Shown here piece after piece: positions 42,930 to 51,222 of a stretch of DNA of 64,000 nt. Both the position numbers and the translations under genes were made by a program. The stretch comes from Mesorhizobium carmichaelinearum (GTDB lineage Bacteria > Pseudomonadota > Alphaproteobacteria > Rhizobiales > Rhizobiaceae). The notes below the pieces were generated by a model. That model saw nothing but the letters and a program-made list of their open reading frames with translations, did no database searches and was not told where the DNA came from. Position 1 is the first letter of the stretch; each line of letters begins with the position of its first letter. The DNA lies in assembly GCF_900199455.1 (NCBI RefSeq), contig NZ_FZQR01000007.1, positions 302,064-366,063 on the forward strand. The letters are read 5' to 3'.

Positions 42930-44033
42930 ATGACGAAGGAAAACTTCCTCGAGCGTCAACCGATGACGGCCGACAGGAACTCGACCACAGGGGACAAGAC
43001 CTCGGACAAGCTTCGCTCGGTCAGCGCGCTGCATGTCGCGCGCCAGGCTGGCGTGTCGCGTTCGGCGGTGTCGCGCGCCTTCACACCGGGCGCCAGCGTG
43101 GCTACGGAAACGCGCGAGAAGATCATGCGCGCGGCCGAGGAACTCGGCTATCAGGTCAACGACCTGGCGCGCGGCCTGCTCGCCAACCAGAGCCGGCTGG
43201 TGGGGCTGGTGGTGACCAAGCCGGAAGTCGGCTTTCGCGCCCATCTTGCCGCGGCGCTGACCAAGGCGCTGATCCATCGCGGCAATGTTCCCGTCATGAT
43301 CAACACCGGCCAGACCGAGCAGGAACTGATATCGGCCCAGAGGACACTGCTTGGCCATCGCGCGGAGGCGACGATCATCCTGTCCGGTTCGCCGCCATCG
43401 TCCTTCTTCGAGCTTGCACGGCGCAACGGCCAACCGCTGATCGTCATCGGCCGTTCCGAACCCGAGGCCGACCACATCCAGACTGACGGCAGCGCGGCGG
43501 CGAAGCTCGCGGCCGCGCTGTTCGTCGCGCGCGGCATGACCAGGCTTGGCTTGGCGGGATCGCTGTCCGGCACGCCCACCATCACCGAACGCGAGGATGC
43601 CTTCTGCGCCGAGGCAGCGCGCCTGGGCGCCGAGGTCGTGATCGCGCGAGGCCGGGATACGGACTATGCCGGCGGGCTGCTGGCGGGCAAATCCCTCATC
43701 GATAACCGGGATCGACCGCAGGCGATCTTCTGCGTCAATGACCTCATCGCTTTCGGGGTCATGGATCATGCCCGTCAGGTCGGGTTCGATATCCCCGGCG
43801 ATCTCGCAGTGATCGGCTTTGACGATGTCCCGGAAGCCGGCTGGCTTGCCTATCAGTTGACCACCTTTCGCCAGGATCCGGAAACCATGGCCGCCAAGGC
43901 TGTCGCATTGCTCGACTTGCGCCAGCGGCAGCCGGATCTGGCGCCCATTCGCGAGCGCTTCAACGTGCCGCTCGTCGTGCGCGGCAGTTTTGTTCCGCAT
44001 GATGCGGAGCAGCTTTTGCGCAGTTCATCGTGA
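42930..44033 (+). CDS. LacI-family transcriptional regulator
   Basis: A 367-residue regulator. The HTH is SALHVARQAGVSRSAVSRAF, followed by the hinge helix AAEELGYQVNDLARGLLANQ and a periplasmic-binding-like ligand domain ending in VPLVVRGSFVPHD. The start at 42930 (AGGTG four bases upstream) is uncertain; ATG 42963 is possible. It heads the catabolic locus 42.9-54 kb. It is 25 bases before the phosphodiesterase gene, so the two are probably cotranscribed, and it likely senses the substrate or product of that pathway. Confidence 0.85.
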   Translation: MTKENFLERQPMTADRNSTTGDKTSDKLRSVSALHVARQAGVSRSAVSRAFTPGASVATETREKIMRAAEELGYQVNDLARGLLANQSRLVGLVVTKPEVGFRAHLAAALTKALIHRGNVPVMINTGQTEQELISAQRTLLGHRAEATIILSGSPPSSFFELARRNGQPLIVIGRSEPEADHIQTDGSAAAKLAAALFVARGMTRLGLAGSLSGTPTITEREDAFCAEAARLGAEVVIARGRDTDYAGGLLAGKSLIDNRDRPQAIFCVNDLIAFGVMDHARQVGFDIPGDLAVIGFDDVPEAGWLAYQLTTFRQDPETMAAKAVALLDLRQRQPDLAPIRERFNVPLVVRGSFVPHDAEQLLRSSS

Positions 44034-44058
44034 AATCCGCAGCCACAGGTCGATGCCC

Positions 44059-44832
44059 ATGAAAATCATCCAGCTCTCCGATCCGCATCTGATGACGCCG
44101 GGTAGCCTTCTCTACGGCTCCGATCCACTGGCGAGGCTGGAAGCCTGCCTTGCCGATGTCGGCAAGAACCATGCCGATGCCGAACTGGTGGTGATCTCAG
44201 GCGACCTGACCAATGATGGCGAGCGTGCCGCCTATGCGGCGCTGCGGGACAGGCTGGCGCAATTTTCTCCGCCTTGCCGGCTGATGCTCGGCAACCATGA
44301 CTGCCGGGCGTTGTTTTTCGAGATGTTCCCGGAGGCTGCCGTCGAGCAAGGATTCGTGCAGAGCGTGTTCGATGGCACAGAGGGCCGTCTGATCCTGCTC
44401 GACACGCTGGACAGCGGCCATGTCGAGGGCAGGCTGTGCGCGGCGCGCCTCGACTGGCTGGACGAAAAGCTCAGGGAAGCGCGCGGACCGGCCTACCTCT
44501 TCATGCACCATCCGCCGTTTCGGATCCACATGCCGGTGCTCGATGAGGTCAGGCTCGCCGACGCCGATGCCTTCCATGACGTCCTGTCGCGCCACGGCAA
44601 TGTCCGCCATATCTTCGCCGGGCATGTCCATCGGCCGATCGCCGGCAGCTGGCGCGGCATACCAATCAGCACGCTGCGCAGCACCAACCATCAGACCGCG
44701 CTCGATTTCTCGGACAAGTGGCGGCTGGGGCACGAGCCACCCGCCTATGCGGTGATCTTCATCGATGCCGATGGGGTGATCGTGCATTTCCACGATTTTC
44801 CGGTGCCGCCGGTGGCGGATCGAGTTCTGTAG
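44059..44832 (+). CDS. metallophosphodiesterase, GpdQ/CpdA type
   Basis: A 257-residue class III cyclic-nucleotide phosphodiesterase-fold enzyme. All metal-binding blocks are present: LSDPHL (Asp-X-His), SGDLTNDGE, LGNHD, FMHHPPF and FAGHVHRP. This family hydrolyses cAMP, glycerophosphodiesters and related diesters. It sits between LacI and the COG4091-type dehydrogenase gene, which favours a catabolic diester over cAMP signalling. The ATG at 44059 gives the usual N-terminus; an ATG at 44053 is in frame. Confidence 0.85.
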   Translation: MKIIQLSDPHLMTPGSLLYGSDPLARLEACLADVGKNHADAELVVISGDLTNDGERAAYAALRDRLAQFSPPCRLMLGNHDCRALFFEMFPEAAVEQGFVQSVFDGTEGRLILLDTLDSGHVEGRLCAARLDWLDEKLREARGPAYLFMHHPPFRIHMPVLDEVRLADADAFHDVLSRHGNVRHIFAGHVHRPIAGSWRGIPISTLRSTNHQTALDFSDKWRLGHEPPAYAVIFIDADGVIVHFHDFPVPPVADRVL

Positions 44833-44985
44833 AGGTCTCCATTCCGAGAATGGGTTCCAGCGGTCGTGACGAAGCGACCGTCGAGACCAGCCGAACGAGC
44901 CCCAACTCGGGTGCGCCGAGGATCATGTCCCGGCGATCGTCTGCCTGCGCGCATCGTCCTGCGCGGTTGCCGTGCTTCACAGTTC

Positions 44986-45026
44986 TTTTTGGCGCACACA
45001 TGGTCTCCGCGAAAGGGTGCCAAAAA
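44986..45026. other. inverted repeat before the dehydrogenase gene
   Basis: TTTTTGGC and GCCAAAAA are complementary 8-base arms separated by 25 bases. They lie in an otherwise gene-free stretch of 289 bases between the phosphodiesterase and the COG4091-type gene. It could be a regulator site (LacI operators are usually closer dyads) or an attenuator. Confidence 0.35.
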
Positions 45027-45121
45027 GCATGTGAAATTGGACATTAGTCTTGACAGAAATACAGATGTTCAATACCCGTCAAGCGAATGAACAAGCCTGC
45101 AATGTGGGAGGAATGAGCGGT

Positions 45122-46450
45122 ATGGCTTCCAATATTTCGTTGACGGGCCTTGCCCGCGATCTCGATGAGCGCGGCAAGTCGGGCAAGCCCATCCGCATCG
45201 GGCTGATCGGCTCCGGCGAGATGGGAACCGACATCGTCACCCGCGTTGCCCATATGTCCGGCATCGAGATCGGCGCGATCTCGGAACTGAATCTGCCCGC
45301 CGCCAGCAGGGCGGTGGACATCGCCTTCCAGGAAACCGGGCATGCGCGCGAAGTGTCGAACGCCTCGGCGATGACGGCTGCCATGGAGGCCGGCAAGGTG
45401 GCCGTCACCAACGACGCCAGCCTGGTCATCAACAATGATCTGATCGACGTGGTGATCGATGCGACCGGCGTTCCCGCCGTCGGCGCCGAAATCGGGCTGC
45501 GCGCCATGGAACATGGCAAGCATCTGGTGATGATGAATGTCGAGGCCGACGTCACCATCGGCGCCTATCTGAAGAGCGAGGCCGACCGGCTGGGCGTCAC
45601 CTATTCGCTCGGTGCCGGCGACGAGCCGTCCTCCTGCATGGAGCTGATCGAGTTTGTCTCGGCCATGGGCCATCCGATCGTTGCCGCCGGCAAGGGCAAG
45701 AACAACCCGCTCAACATCGACGCCACGCCGCCCGCCTATGAGGAAGAGGCCAAGCGCCGGCATATGAATGTGCGCATGCTGGTCGAATTCGTCGACGGCT
45801 CGAAGACCATGGTCGAGATGGCAGCGATCGCCAATGCCACCGGGCTGGTGCCCGACAAGGCCGGCATGCATGGCCCGGCCGCGACGCTCGGCGAACTGTC
45901 GAAAGTGCTGGTGCCTGAAAAGGATGGCGGCGTGCTGTCCAGGGTCGGCGTCGTCGACTATTCGATCGGCAAGGGCGTCGCGCCCGGCGTCTTCGTTGTC
46001 GCCGACATGTCGCATCCGCGCATTTCGGAGCGCATGGAAGATCTGAAGATGGGCAAGGGTCCGTATTTCACCTTCCATCGTCCCTATCACCTGACCTCGC
46101 TCGAAGTGCCGCTGACCTGCGCCCGCGTCGTGCTCTACGGCAAGGCCGACATGGTGCCGCTGGCGAAGCCGGTGGCCGAAGTCGCCGCGGTGGCCAAGAA
46201 GGACATGGAGCCGGGTGAAAAACTCGATGCGATCGGCGAATATTGCTACCGCGCCTGGATCATGACGGCGCCGGAAGCGCATGCCGCCAAGGCCATTCCT
46301 TGCGGTCTGCTGCAAGGCGGCTCGGTGATAGCGCCGATCAAGAAAGGCGAGCTCATCACCTATGCGAATGCGACCCCGGCCGCGGGCTCCAAGATCGCCG
46401 AACTGCGCGCCCGCCAGGACAAACTCGTCTACGGAACCGTGGGAGCCTGA
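45122..46450 (+). CDS. COG4091-type NAD(P)-dependent dehydrogenase with C-terminal SAF domain
   Basis: A 442-residue protein. The N-terminal Rossmann domain begins IRIGLIGSGEMGTDIVTRVA, is followed by a homoserine-dehydrogenase-like catalytic region (VVIDATGVPAVGAEIGLRAM and ITYSLGAGDEPSSCMELIE-like), and ends in a SAF-type domain (LKPVAEVAAVAKKDMEPGEK, then KKGELITYANA). It lacks the homoserine dehydrogenase ACT domain. GGAGG lies ten bases before ATG 45122. It is directly upstream of a TPP-dependent 2-oxoacid/acetoin dehydrogenase-type complex and presumably makes its substrate by oxidising a hydroxy compound. The true substrate is unknown to me. Confidence 0.75.
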   Translation: MASNISLTGLARDLDERGKSGKPIRIGLIGSGEMGTDIVTRVAHMSGIEIGAISELNLPAASRAVDIAFQETGHAREVSNASAMTAAMEAGKVAVTNDASLVINNDLIDVVIDATGVPAVGAEIGLRAMEHGKHLVMMNVEADVTIGAYLKSEADRLGVTYSLGAGDEPSSCMELIEFVSAMGHPIVAAGKGKNNPLNIDATPPAYEEEAKRRHMNVRMLVEFVDGSKTMVEMAAIANATGLVPDKAGMHGPAATLGELSKVLVPEKDGGVLSRVGVVDYSIGKGVAPGVFVVADMSHPRISERMEDLKMGKGPYFTFHRPYHLTSLEVPLTCARVVLYGKADMVPLAKPVAEVAAVAKKDMEPGEKLDAIGEYCYRAWIMTAPEAHAAKAIPCGLLQGGSVIAPIKKGELITYANATPAAGSKIAELRARQDKLVYGTVGA

Positions 46451-46452
46451 TC

Positions 46453-47481
46453 ATGGCCGGGGCCAGCAAAGCCGTCGCGGACAGTCGCGCGAACCTGCCT
46501 TTCGTCTATCGCCAGTACAGCGCCGAGCAGCTCAAGCAGGTGCTCTACAAGATGTACCTCATCCGCCGCTTCGAGGAGGGCGCGGAGGAAAGCTACATGC
46601 GTGGCCTGATCCACGGCACGATGCATCTGTCGATCGGCCAGGAAGCCAGCGCCATGGGCATCTGCATGCCGCTTGGCGAGGATGACCAGATCACCTCGAC
46701 GCATCGTGGCCATGGCCACTGCATCGCCAAGGGTGCCGAGGTGAAGCGCATGTTCGCCGAGTTCTTCGGCAAGACCACGGGCTATTGCAAGGGCCGCGGC
46801 GGCTCGATGCACATTGCCGATGTCGCCAAGGGCAATCTCGGCGCCAATGGCATTGTCGGCGGCGGCATTCCGATCGCGGTCGGTGCAGCACTCTCCTCCA
46901 AGATGATGAAGACCGGCAAGGTCGTCGTCTCCTTCTTCGGCGACGGCGCCAACAATGAGGGCGCCTTCCACGAGGCGCTCAACATAGCGGCGGTCTGGAA
47001 GCTGCCGGTCATTTTCGTCTGCGAGAACAATGGCTACGGCATGTCGACCTCGACCGCCCGCTCGACCGCGGTGAAGAACATCGCCGACCGCGCCGCCGCC
47101 TATTCGATGCCGGGCGTCATCGTCAACGGCAACATTTTCTCGGAGGTCGCCGAGGCGTCCTACAAGGCCGTCGAGCGCGCCCGCGCCGGCGAAGGGCCGA
47201 CGCTGATCGAGTCCAAGACCTACCGCCATCGCGGCCATTCCAAGAGCGACCGCAACCGCTATCGCACCAAGGAAGAGATCGAGGACTGGATGTCGAACCG
47301 CGACCCGATCACGCTGTTCGAAAACGAGCTGCGGGAATTCGGCTTCATCGACGACAAGGGCATCGAGGCCATTCGCAGTGAGGTGGCGCAGGAGATCGCC
47401 GACGGCATCGAATTCGCCAAGGCGAGCCCGTCGCCCGACGTCAGCGAGACCGGGAATTACGTGTATACGGAGCAGGCGTGA
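46453..47481 (+). CDS. TPP-dependent dehydrogenase complex E1 alpha
   Basis: A 342-residue E1 alpha with the TPP motif GDGANNEGAFHEALNIAAVW (GDG to N spacing as in the family) and the phosphorylation-loop-like region YRHRGHSKSDRNRYR. It lies two bases after the dehydrogenase stop and overlaps the E1 beta start (TGATG). Length and motifs fit pyruvate or acetoin dehydrogenase E1 alpha. No E3 is present in the window, so the complex must use lipoamide dehydrogenase from elsewhere. The housekeeping pyruvate complex is normally elsewhere, so this is an accessory copy. Confidence 0.9.
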   Translation: MAGASKAVADSRANLPFVYRQYSAEQLKQVLYKMYLIRRFEEGAEESYMRGLIHGTMHLSIGQEASAMGICMPLGEDDQITSTHRGHGHCIAKGAEVKRMFAEFFGKTTGYCKGRGGSMHIADVAKGNLGANGIVGGGIPIAVGAALSSKMMKTGKVVVSFFGDGANNEGAFHEALNIAAVWKLPVIFVCENNGYGMSTSTARSTAVKNIADRAAAYSMPGVIVNGNIFSEVAEASYKAVERARAGEGPTLIESKTYRHRGHSKSDRNRYRTKEEIEDWMSNRDPITLFENELREFGFIDDKGIEAIRSEVAQEIADGIEFAKASPSPDVSETGNYVYTEQA

Positions 47482-48479
47482 TGGACGCGATGGTGCGTGA
47501 ACTGAGCTACGCCCAGGCGATCCAGGAAGCCATGGCGATCGCCATGGAGATGGACGAACGCGTTTTCCTGATGGGCGAGGATATCGGCGTCTATGGCGGC
47601 GCCTTCCAGGTGACCGGCGATCTGGTCGAGCGCTTCGGCACCGAACGCGTCATCGACACGCCGATCTCGGAGCTGGGCGGAGCGGGCGTCGCCGTTGGTG
47701 CTGCGCTCACCGGCATGCGGCCGATCTTCGAGTTCCAGTTTTCCGATTTTGTAACGCTTGCCATGGAGCAGATCGTGAACCAGGCGGCCAAGATGCGCTT
47801 CATGCTGGGCGGCGAGGTTTCGGTGCCCGTGGTGATGCGTTTTCCCGCCGGCTCCGGCACGGGCGCGGCGGCCCAGCACAGCCAGAGCCTGGAAGCCTGG
47901 CTTGGCCATGTGCCGGGCCTGAAGGTCATCCAGCCGGCGACGCCCTATGATGCCAAGGGCATGCTCCTGGCGGCGGTCGCCGATCCCGATCCGGTGATGA
48001 TCTTCGAGCACAAGCTGCTCTACAAGATGAAGGGTCCGGTGCCCGAAGGCTATTACACGGTGCCGATCGGCAAGGCCGACATCCGCCGCGAGGGCCGCGA
48101 TCTCACCATCGTCGCCACCTCGATCATGGTGCAGAAGGCGCTCGATGCCGCCGCCACGCTGGAAGCCGAAGGCATCGATGTCGAAGTCGTCGACCTCCGG
48201 ACCATCCGGCCGATGGACAAGCAGACGGTCATCGACAGCGTCAAGAAGACGTCGCGGCTGATGTGCGTCTACGAAGCGGTCAAGACACTGGGAATCGGCG
48301 CCGAGGTCAGCGCCATGATCGCCGAGAGCGAGGCGTTCGACTATCTCGATGCACCGATCGTGCGGCTGGGCGGCGCCGAGACGCCGATCCCCTACAATCC
48401 GGAGCTTGAGAAAGCCACGGTGCCGCAGGTTCCCGACATCATCACCGCCGCGCGCGACCTCGTGAAAGGGGTTCGCTGA
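47481..48479 (+). CDS. TPP-dependent dehydrogenase complex E1 beta
   Basis: A 332-residue E1 beta with the usual N-terminal SYAQAIQEAMAIAMEMDERV, FLMGEDIGVYGG and the C-terminal domain VVDLRTIRPMDKQTVIDSV followed by YEAVKTLGIGAEVSA. The family's cofactor-contact residues (Glu in GEDIGVYGG and in TPISELG) are present. It starts within the stop codon of the E1 alpha gene and ends three bases before the E2 gene. Confidence 0.92.
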   Translation: MDAMVRELSYAQAIQEAMAIAMEMDERVFLMGEDIGVYGGAFQVTGDLVERFGTERVIDTPISELGGAGVAVGAALTGMRPIFEFQFSDFVTLAMEQIVNQAAKMRFMLGGEVSVPVVMRFPAGSGTGAAAQHSQSLEAWLGHVPGLKVIQPATPYDAKGMLLAAVADPDPVMIFEHKLLYKMKGPVPEGYYTVPIGKADIRREGRDLTIVATSIMVQKALDAAATLEAEGIDVEVVDLRTIRPMDKQTVIDSVKKTSRLMCVYEAVKTLGIGAEVSAMIAESEAFDYLDAPIVRLGGAETPIPYNPELEKATVPQVPDIITAARDLVKGVR

Positions 48480-48482
48480 TCC

Positions 48483-49892
48483 ATGCCGACCGAAGTCATT
48501 CTTCCCAAGGTCGACATGGACATGGCGACCGGACAGATATCGCGCTGGTTCGCCGAGGAAGGCGCCCGGGTCAAGAAGGGCGACGTGCTGTTCGAGATCG
48601 AGACCGACAAGGCGGCGATGGAGATTGATGCGCCGGCCAGCGGCGTGCTGCGCGATGTGACCGGCAAGGAAGGCGTCGATATTCCGGTTGGCGCGCCGGT
48701 TGCGTGGATTTATGCCGATGATGAAAGTTATGCGCCAATCTCCCCCATCGAGGGGGAGATGTCGGCAAGGCCGACAGAGGGGGTCGCCTCAGGAGGCACC
48801 TCCCAGTCCAGCACCGCCCTTGAGCCGAGCCCGGTCGAACCGACCCCACCCGACCGGCCTTTGGCCGGCCACCCTCCCCTCGAGGGGGAGGGGAAGACCC
48901 GCGCGACACCCTTGGCTCGTCGTTTGGCCCGGGAAGCAGGGCTGAACCTGTCAGGCCTAACAGGCTCCGGACCCTATGGCCGCGTGGTTAAGGCGGATGT
49001 CGAAGCCGCGATCTCCTCCCCCCTTGAGGGGGAGGTGTCCGCGAAGCGGACGGAGGGGGTCGCCTCAGAAGGCACCGCCTTTGCGCCGAGCCCAGTCGAA
49101 CCGACCCCACCCGACCGGCCTTCGGCCGGCCACCCTCCCCTCAAGGGGGAGGGGGACGTTCTGCGCCTCTTCGAGCAAGGCTCCTACGACCTCGTCCCGC
49201 ACGACAACATGCGCAAGACCATTGCGAGGCGCCTGGTCGAAGCAAAATCCACCATTCCGCATTTTTACCTGACGCTCGACTGCGAACTCGATGCGCTGCT
49301 GGCACTGCGTACGCAAATCAATGCCGCCGCACCGATGAAGAAGACCGACAAGGGTGACGCGCCAACCTACAAACTGTCGGTCAACGACATGGTGATCAAA
49401 GCCATGGCCATGGCCTTGAAAGCAGTGCCGGATGCCAATGCCTCATGGACCGAAAGCGCCATGGTGAAGCACAAGCATGCCGATGTCGGCGTTGCCGTCT
49501 CGATCCCCGGTGGCCTGATCACGCCGATCATTCGGCATGCGGACGAAAAAACGCTGTCCACCATCTCCAACGAGATGAAGGATCTGGCGAGCCGCGCCCG
49601 CAGCCGCAAGCTGAAGCCGGAAGAGTATCAGGGCGGCACCACGGCGGTGTCGAACCTCGGCATGTTCGGCATCAAGGACTTTGCCGCGGTCATCAACCCG
49701 CCGCATGCGACGATCCTGGCGGTTGGTGCCGGCGAGGAGCGGGCGGTGGTCAAGAATGGCGAGATCAAAATAGCGACCGTGATGTCGGTGACGCTGTCGA
49801 CGGACCACCGAGCCGTCGATGGAGCGCTTGGCGCGGAACTGCTGGTCGCCTTCAAGCGGCTGATCGAGAACCCGATGGGCATGCTGGTTTAA
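48483..49892 (+). CDS. lipoyl-dependent E2 acyltransferase with two repeat-derived linkers
   Basis: A 469-residue E2. Residues 1-80 are a lipoyl domain with the Lys in EIETDKAAMEID. The subunit-binding domain is near 138-175 (TPLARRLAREAGLNLSGL, then GPYGRVVKADVEAAI). The catalytic domain from about 235 has the active His and Asp in STDHRAVDGALG. The two linkers, residues 86-137 and 177-224, are translated from two copies of a palindromic repeat element, reading SPIEGEMSARPTEGVAS and PTPPDRPLAGHPPLEGEG in one and near-identical peptides in the other. Such linkers are normally Ala/Pro-rich and flexible, so the insertions can be tolerated. It transfers the acyl group from E1 to CoA. Confidence 0.9.
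   Translation: MPTEVILPKVDMDMATGQISRWFAEEGARVKKGDVLFEIETDKAAMEIDAPASGVLRDVTGKEGVDIPVGAPVAWIYADDESYAPISPIEGEMSARPTEGVASGGTSQSSTALEPSPVEPTPPDRPLAGHPPLEGEGKTRATPLARRLAREAGLNLSGLTGSGPYGRVVKADVEAAISSPLEGEVSAKRTEGVASEGTAFAPSPVEPTPPDRPSAGHPPLKGEGDVLRLFEQGSYDLVPHDNMRKTIARRLVEAKSTIPHFYLTLDCELDALLALRTQINAAAPMKKTDKGDAPTYKLSVNDMVIKAMAMALKAVPDANASWTESAMVKHKHADVGVAVSIPGGLITPIIRHADEKTLSTISNEMKDLASRARSRKLKPEEYQGGTTAVSNLGMFGIKDFAAVINPPHATILAVGAGEERAVVKNGEIKIATVMSVTLSTDHRAVDGALGAELLVAFKRLIENPMGMLV
48738..48893. repeat. palindromic repeat element inside E2, copy 1
   Basis: A 156-base element with four potential hairpins: ATCTCCCCC/GGGGGAGAT, GTCGGC-AAG-GCCGAC, CCGGCC-TTT-GGCCGG and a terminal CCTCCCC/GGGGGAGG. 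The overall design matches rhizobial intergenic mosaic repeats, but here it is translated in frame. Its length is a multiple of three. It is in the same orientation as copy 2. Confidence 0.85.
49011..49154. repeat. palindromic repeat element inside E2, copy 2
   Basis: A 144-base element collinear with copy 1. The second stem is GTCCGC-GAA-GCGGAC where copy 1 has GTCGGC-AAG-GCCGAC, so a base changed together with its partner. CCGGCC-TTC-GGCCGG and the terminal stem are kept. It is read in the same frame and orientation as copy 1. Confidence 0.85.
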
Positions 49893-50170
49893 GGGCAGTC
49901 GAGGCACCCTTTGGGGAGCGCCGGGACAGCATGGTTCCGGGCGTGCCGTTACGCCAAGAAATCAGCCGCCACAATGGTTATGAGGCTCGCGGAAGGCCAG
50001 TTCCGCGGGCCCCCTTGTCGTGCCGCGAGAGCATTTCAAGCCAAGTTGTTGCTTGATCCGATCGCGCATGTGCGCTGTCATCCACCAGTCATATGGGCCG
50101 TGCAGGGAGGAAGGGACAGGGAGCCGGCCAGGGGCCGGTCCGGTCATGCACAGACAAGACAGGAGGTCTC

Positions 50171-51157
50171 ATGAAGACGCTACTCATCAAGCTGCTGGCC
50201 AGCCAGCTGGCGCTCGCGGCGACTTTGTTTGCCGGCGTGGCAAACGCCGAAACACTGACGCTCTACACATCGCAGCCGGAAGCCGACGCGGCCAAGACCG
50301 TGGATGCCTTCAAGAAGGCGCAGCCCGGCATCGAGGTGACCATCTATCGTTCCGGAACCAGCGACATCCTCACCAAGATGGCGGCCGAGTTCGCCGCTGG
50401 CAGCCCGCAGCCCGACGTATTGCTGATCGCCGATGCGGTCTCGATGGAGCTGCTGAAGAAGGATGACCGGCTGCTGCCTTATCCCGAGGCAAAGCTCGAC
50501 GGCATCGAGGCGGATGCCTATGACGCCGACAAGACCTATTTCGGCAGCAAGCTGATCACCACCGGCATCGTCTACAACACCGCGGCCGCGCAAAAGCCGG
50601 AACATTGGGCCGATCTCGCCAAGCCCGCCTATGCCGATGGCCTGGTCATGCCGAGCCCGCTCTATTCGGGTGCGGCCGCCTATCTGCTTTCGGGCTTCGC
50701 CGGCGATGCCAACTATGGCTGGGAGTTCTTCCAGAAGCTGAAGACCAACAACACCGTCAGCGTGCGCGGCAATGGCGCGGTGCTGAAGTCGGTGGCCTCA
50801 GGCGAGAAGCCCTATGGCATCCTGGTCGACTTCATGGCGATGAACGCCAAGAAGAAGGGCTCGCCGGTCGAGTTCGTATTCCCCTCGGAAGGCGTTCCGG
50901 CGGTGACTGAGCCGGTCGCCATCATGAAGACCGCTAGGAATGTCGACGGCGCCAAGAAGTTCGTCGATTTCATTCTTTCCGACGAAGGCCAGAAGCTGGC
51001 GCTGTCCATGGGCTATCTGCCGGCGCGCGCCTCGATCGGCCGCCCCGACTGGCTGCCGGAAGGCGTCAAGGTCAAGGTGATGCCGTTCGACACCAAGGCG
51101 ATCGTCGCCAAGACCGACGCCGACAAGGCGAAGTTCCAGGAACTGTTCGGCGGCTGA
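50171..51157 (+). CDS. ABC substrate-binding protein, iron/phosphonate/sugar-phosphate type
   Basis: A 328-residue periplasmic protein with signal peptide cleavage after ANA at about residue 26. The fold is that of the Fe(III)/2-aminoethylphosphonate/AfuA group: TLTLYTSQPEADAAKTVDAF, GIVYNTAAAQKPEHWADL and a C-terminal helical end. The Tyr pair that binds iron in FbpA is not apparent, so an organic ligand, possibly a phosphate ester or phosphonate, is more likely. A perfect AGGAGGT lies three bases before the ATG. It leads the transporter genes at 51223 and 52914. Confidence 0.85.
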   Translation: MKTLLIKLLASQLALAATLFAGVANAETLTLYTSQPEADAAKTVDAFKKAQPGIEVTIYRSGTSDILTKMAAEFAAGSPQPDVLLIADAVSMELLKKDDRLLPYPEAKLDGIEADAYDADKTYFGSKLITTGIVYNTAAAQKPEHWADLAKPAYADGLVMPSPLYSGAAAYLLSGFAGDANYGWEFFQKLKTNNTVSVRGNGAVLKSVASGEKPYGILVDFMAMNAKKKGSPVEFVFPSEGVPAVTEPVAIMKTARNVDGAKKFVDFILSDEGQKLALSMGYLPARASIGRPDWLPEGVKVKVMPFDTKAIVAKTDADKAKFQELFGG

Positions 51158-51222
51158 GCCGGCAATCGCGGCGGGATGTCGATCGACGGCATTCCGCCGC
51201 ACCGATGCCAGGAAACGCAATC

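Noticed and set aside
44986..45026. Riboswitch upstream of the COG4091-type gene
   Set aside because: Only one long-loop inverted repeat is present and no known riboswitch core could be traced.
46453..49892. Idea that this is the housekeeping pyruvate dehydrogenase
   Set aside because: Linked enolase, E3 and other central genes are missing, and the genes are embedded with LacI, an accessory dehydrogenase and an ABC importer.
50171..51157. Idea that the binding protein is a ferric iron receptor
   Set aside because: The family includes iron receptors, but the conserved Tyr pair is not evident and the neighbours are catabolic enzymes, so an organic ligand is more likely.
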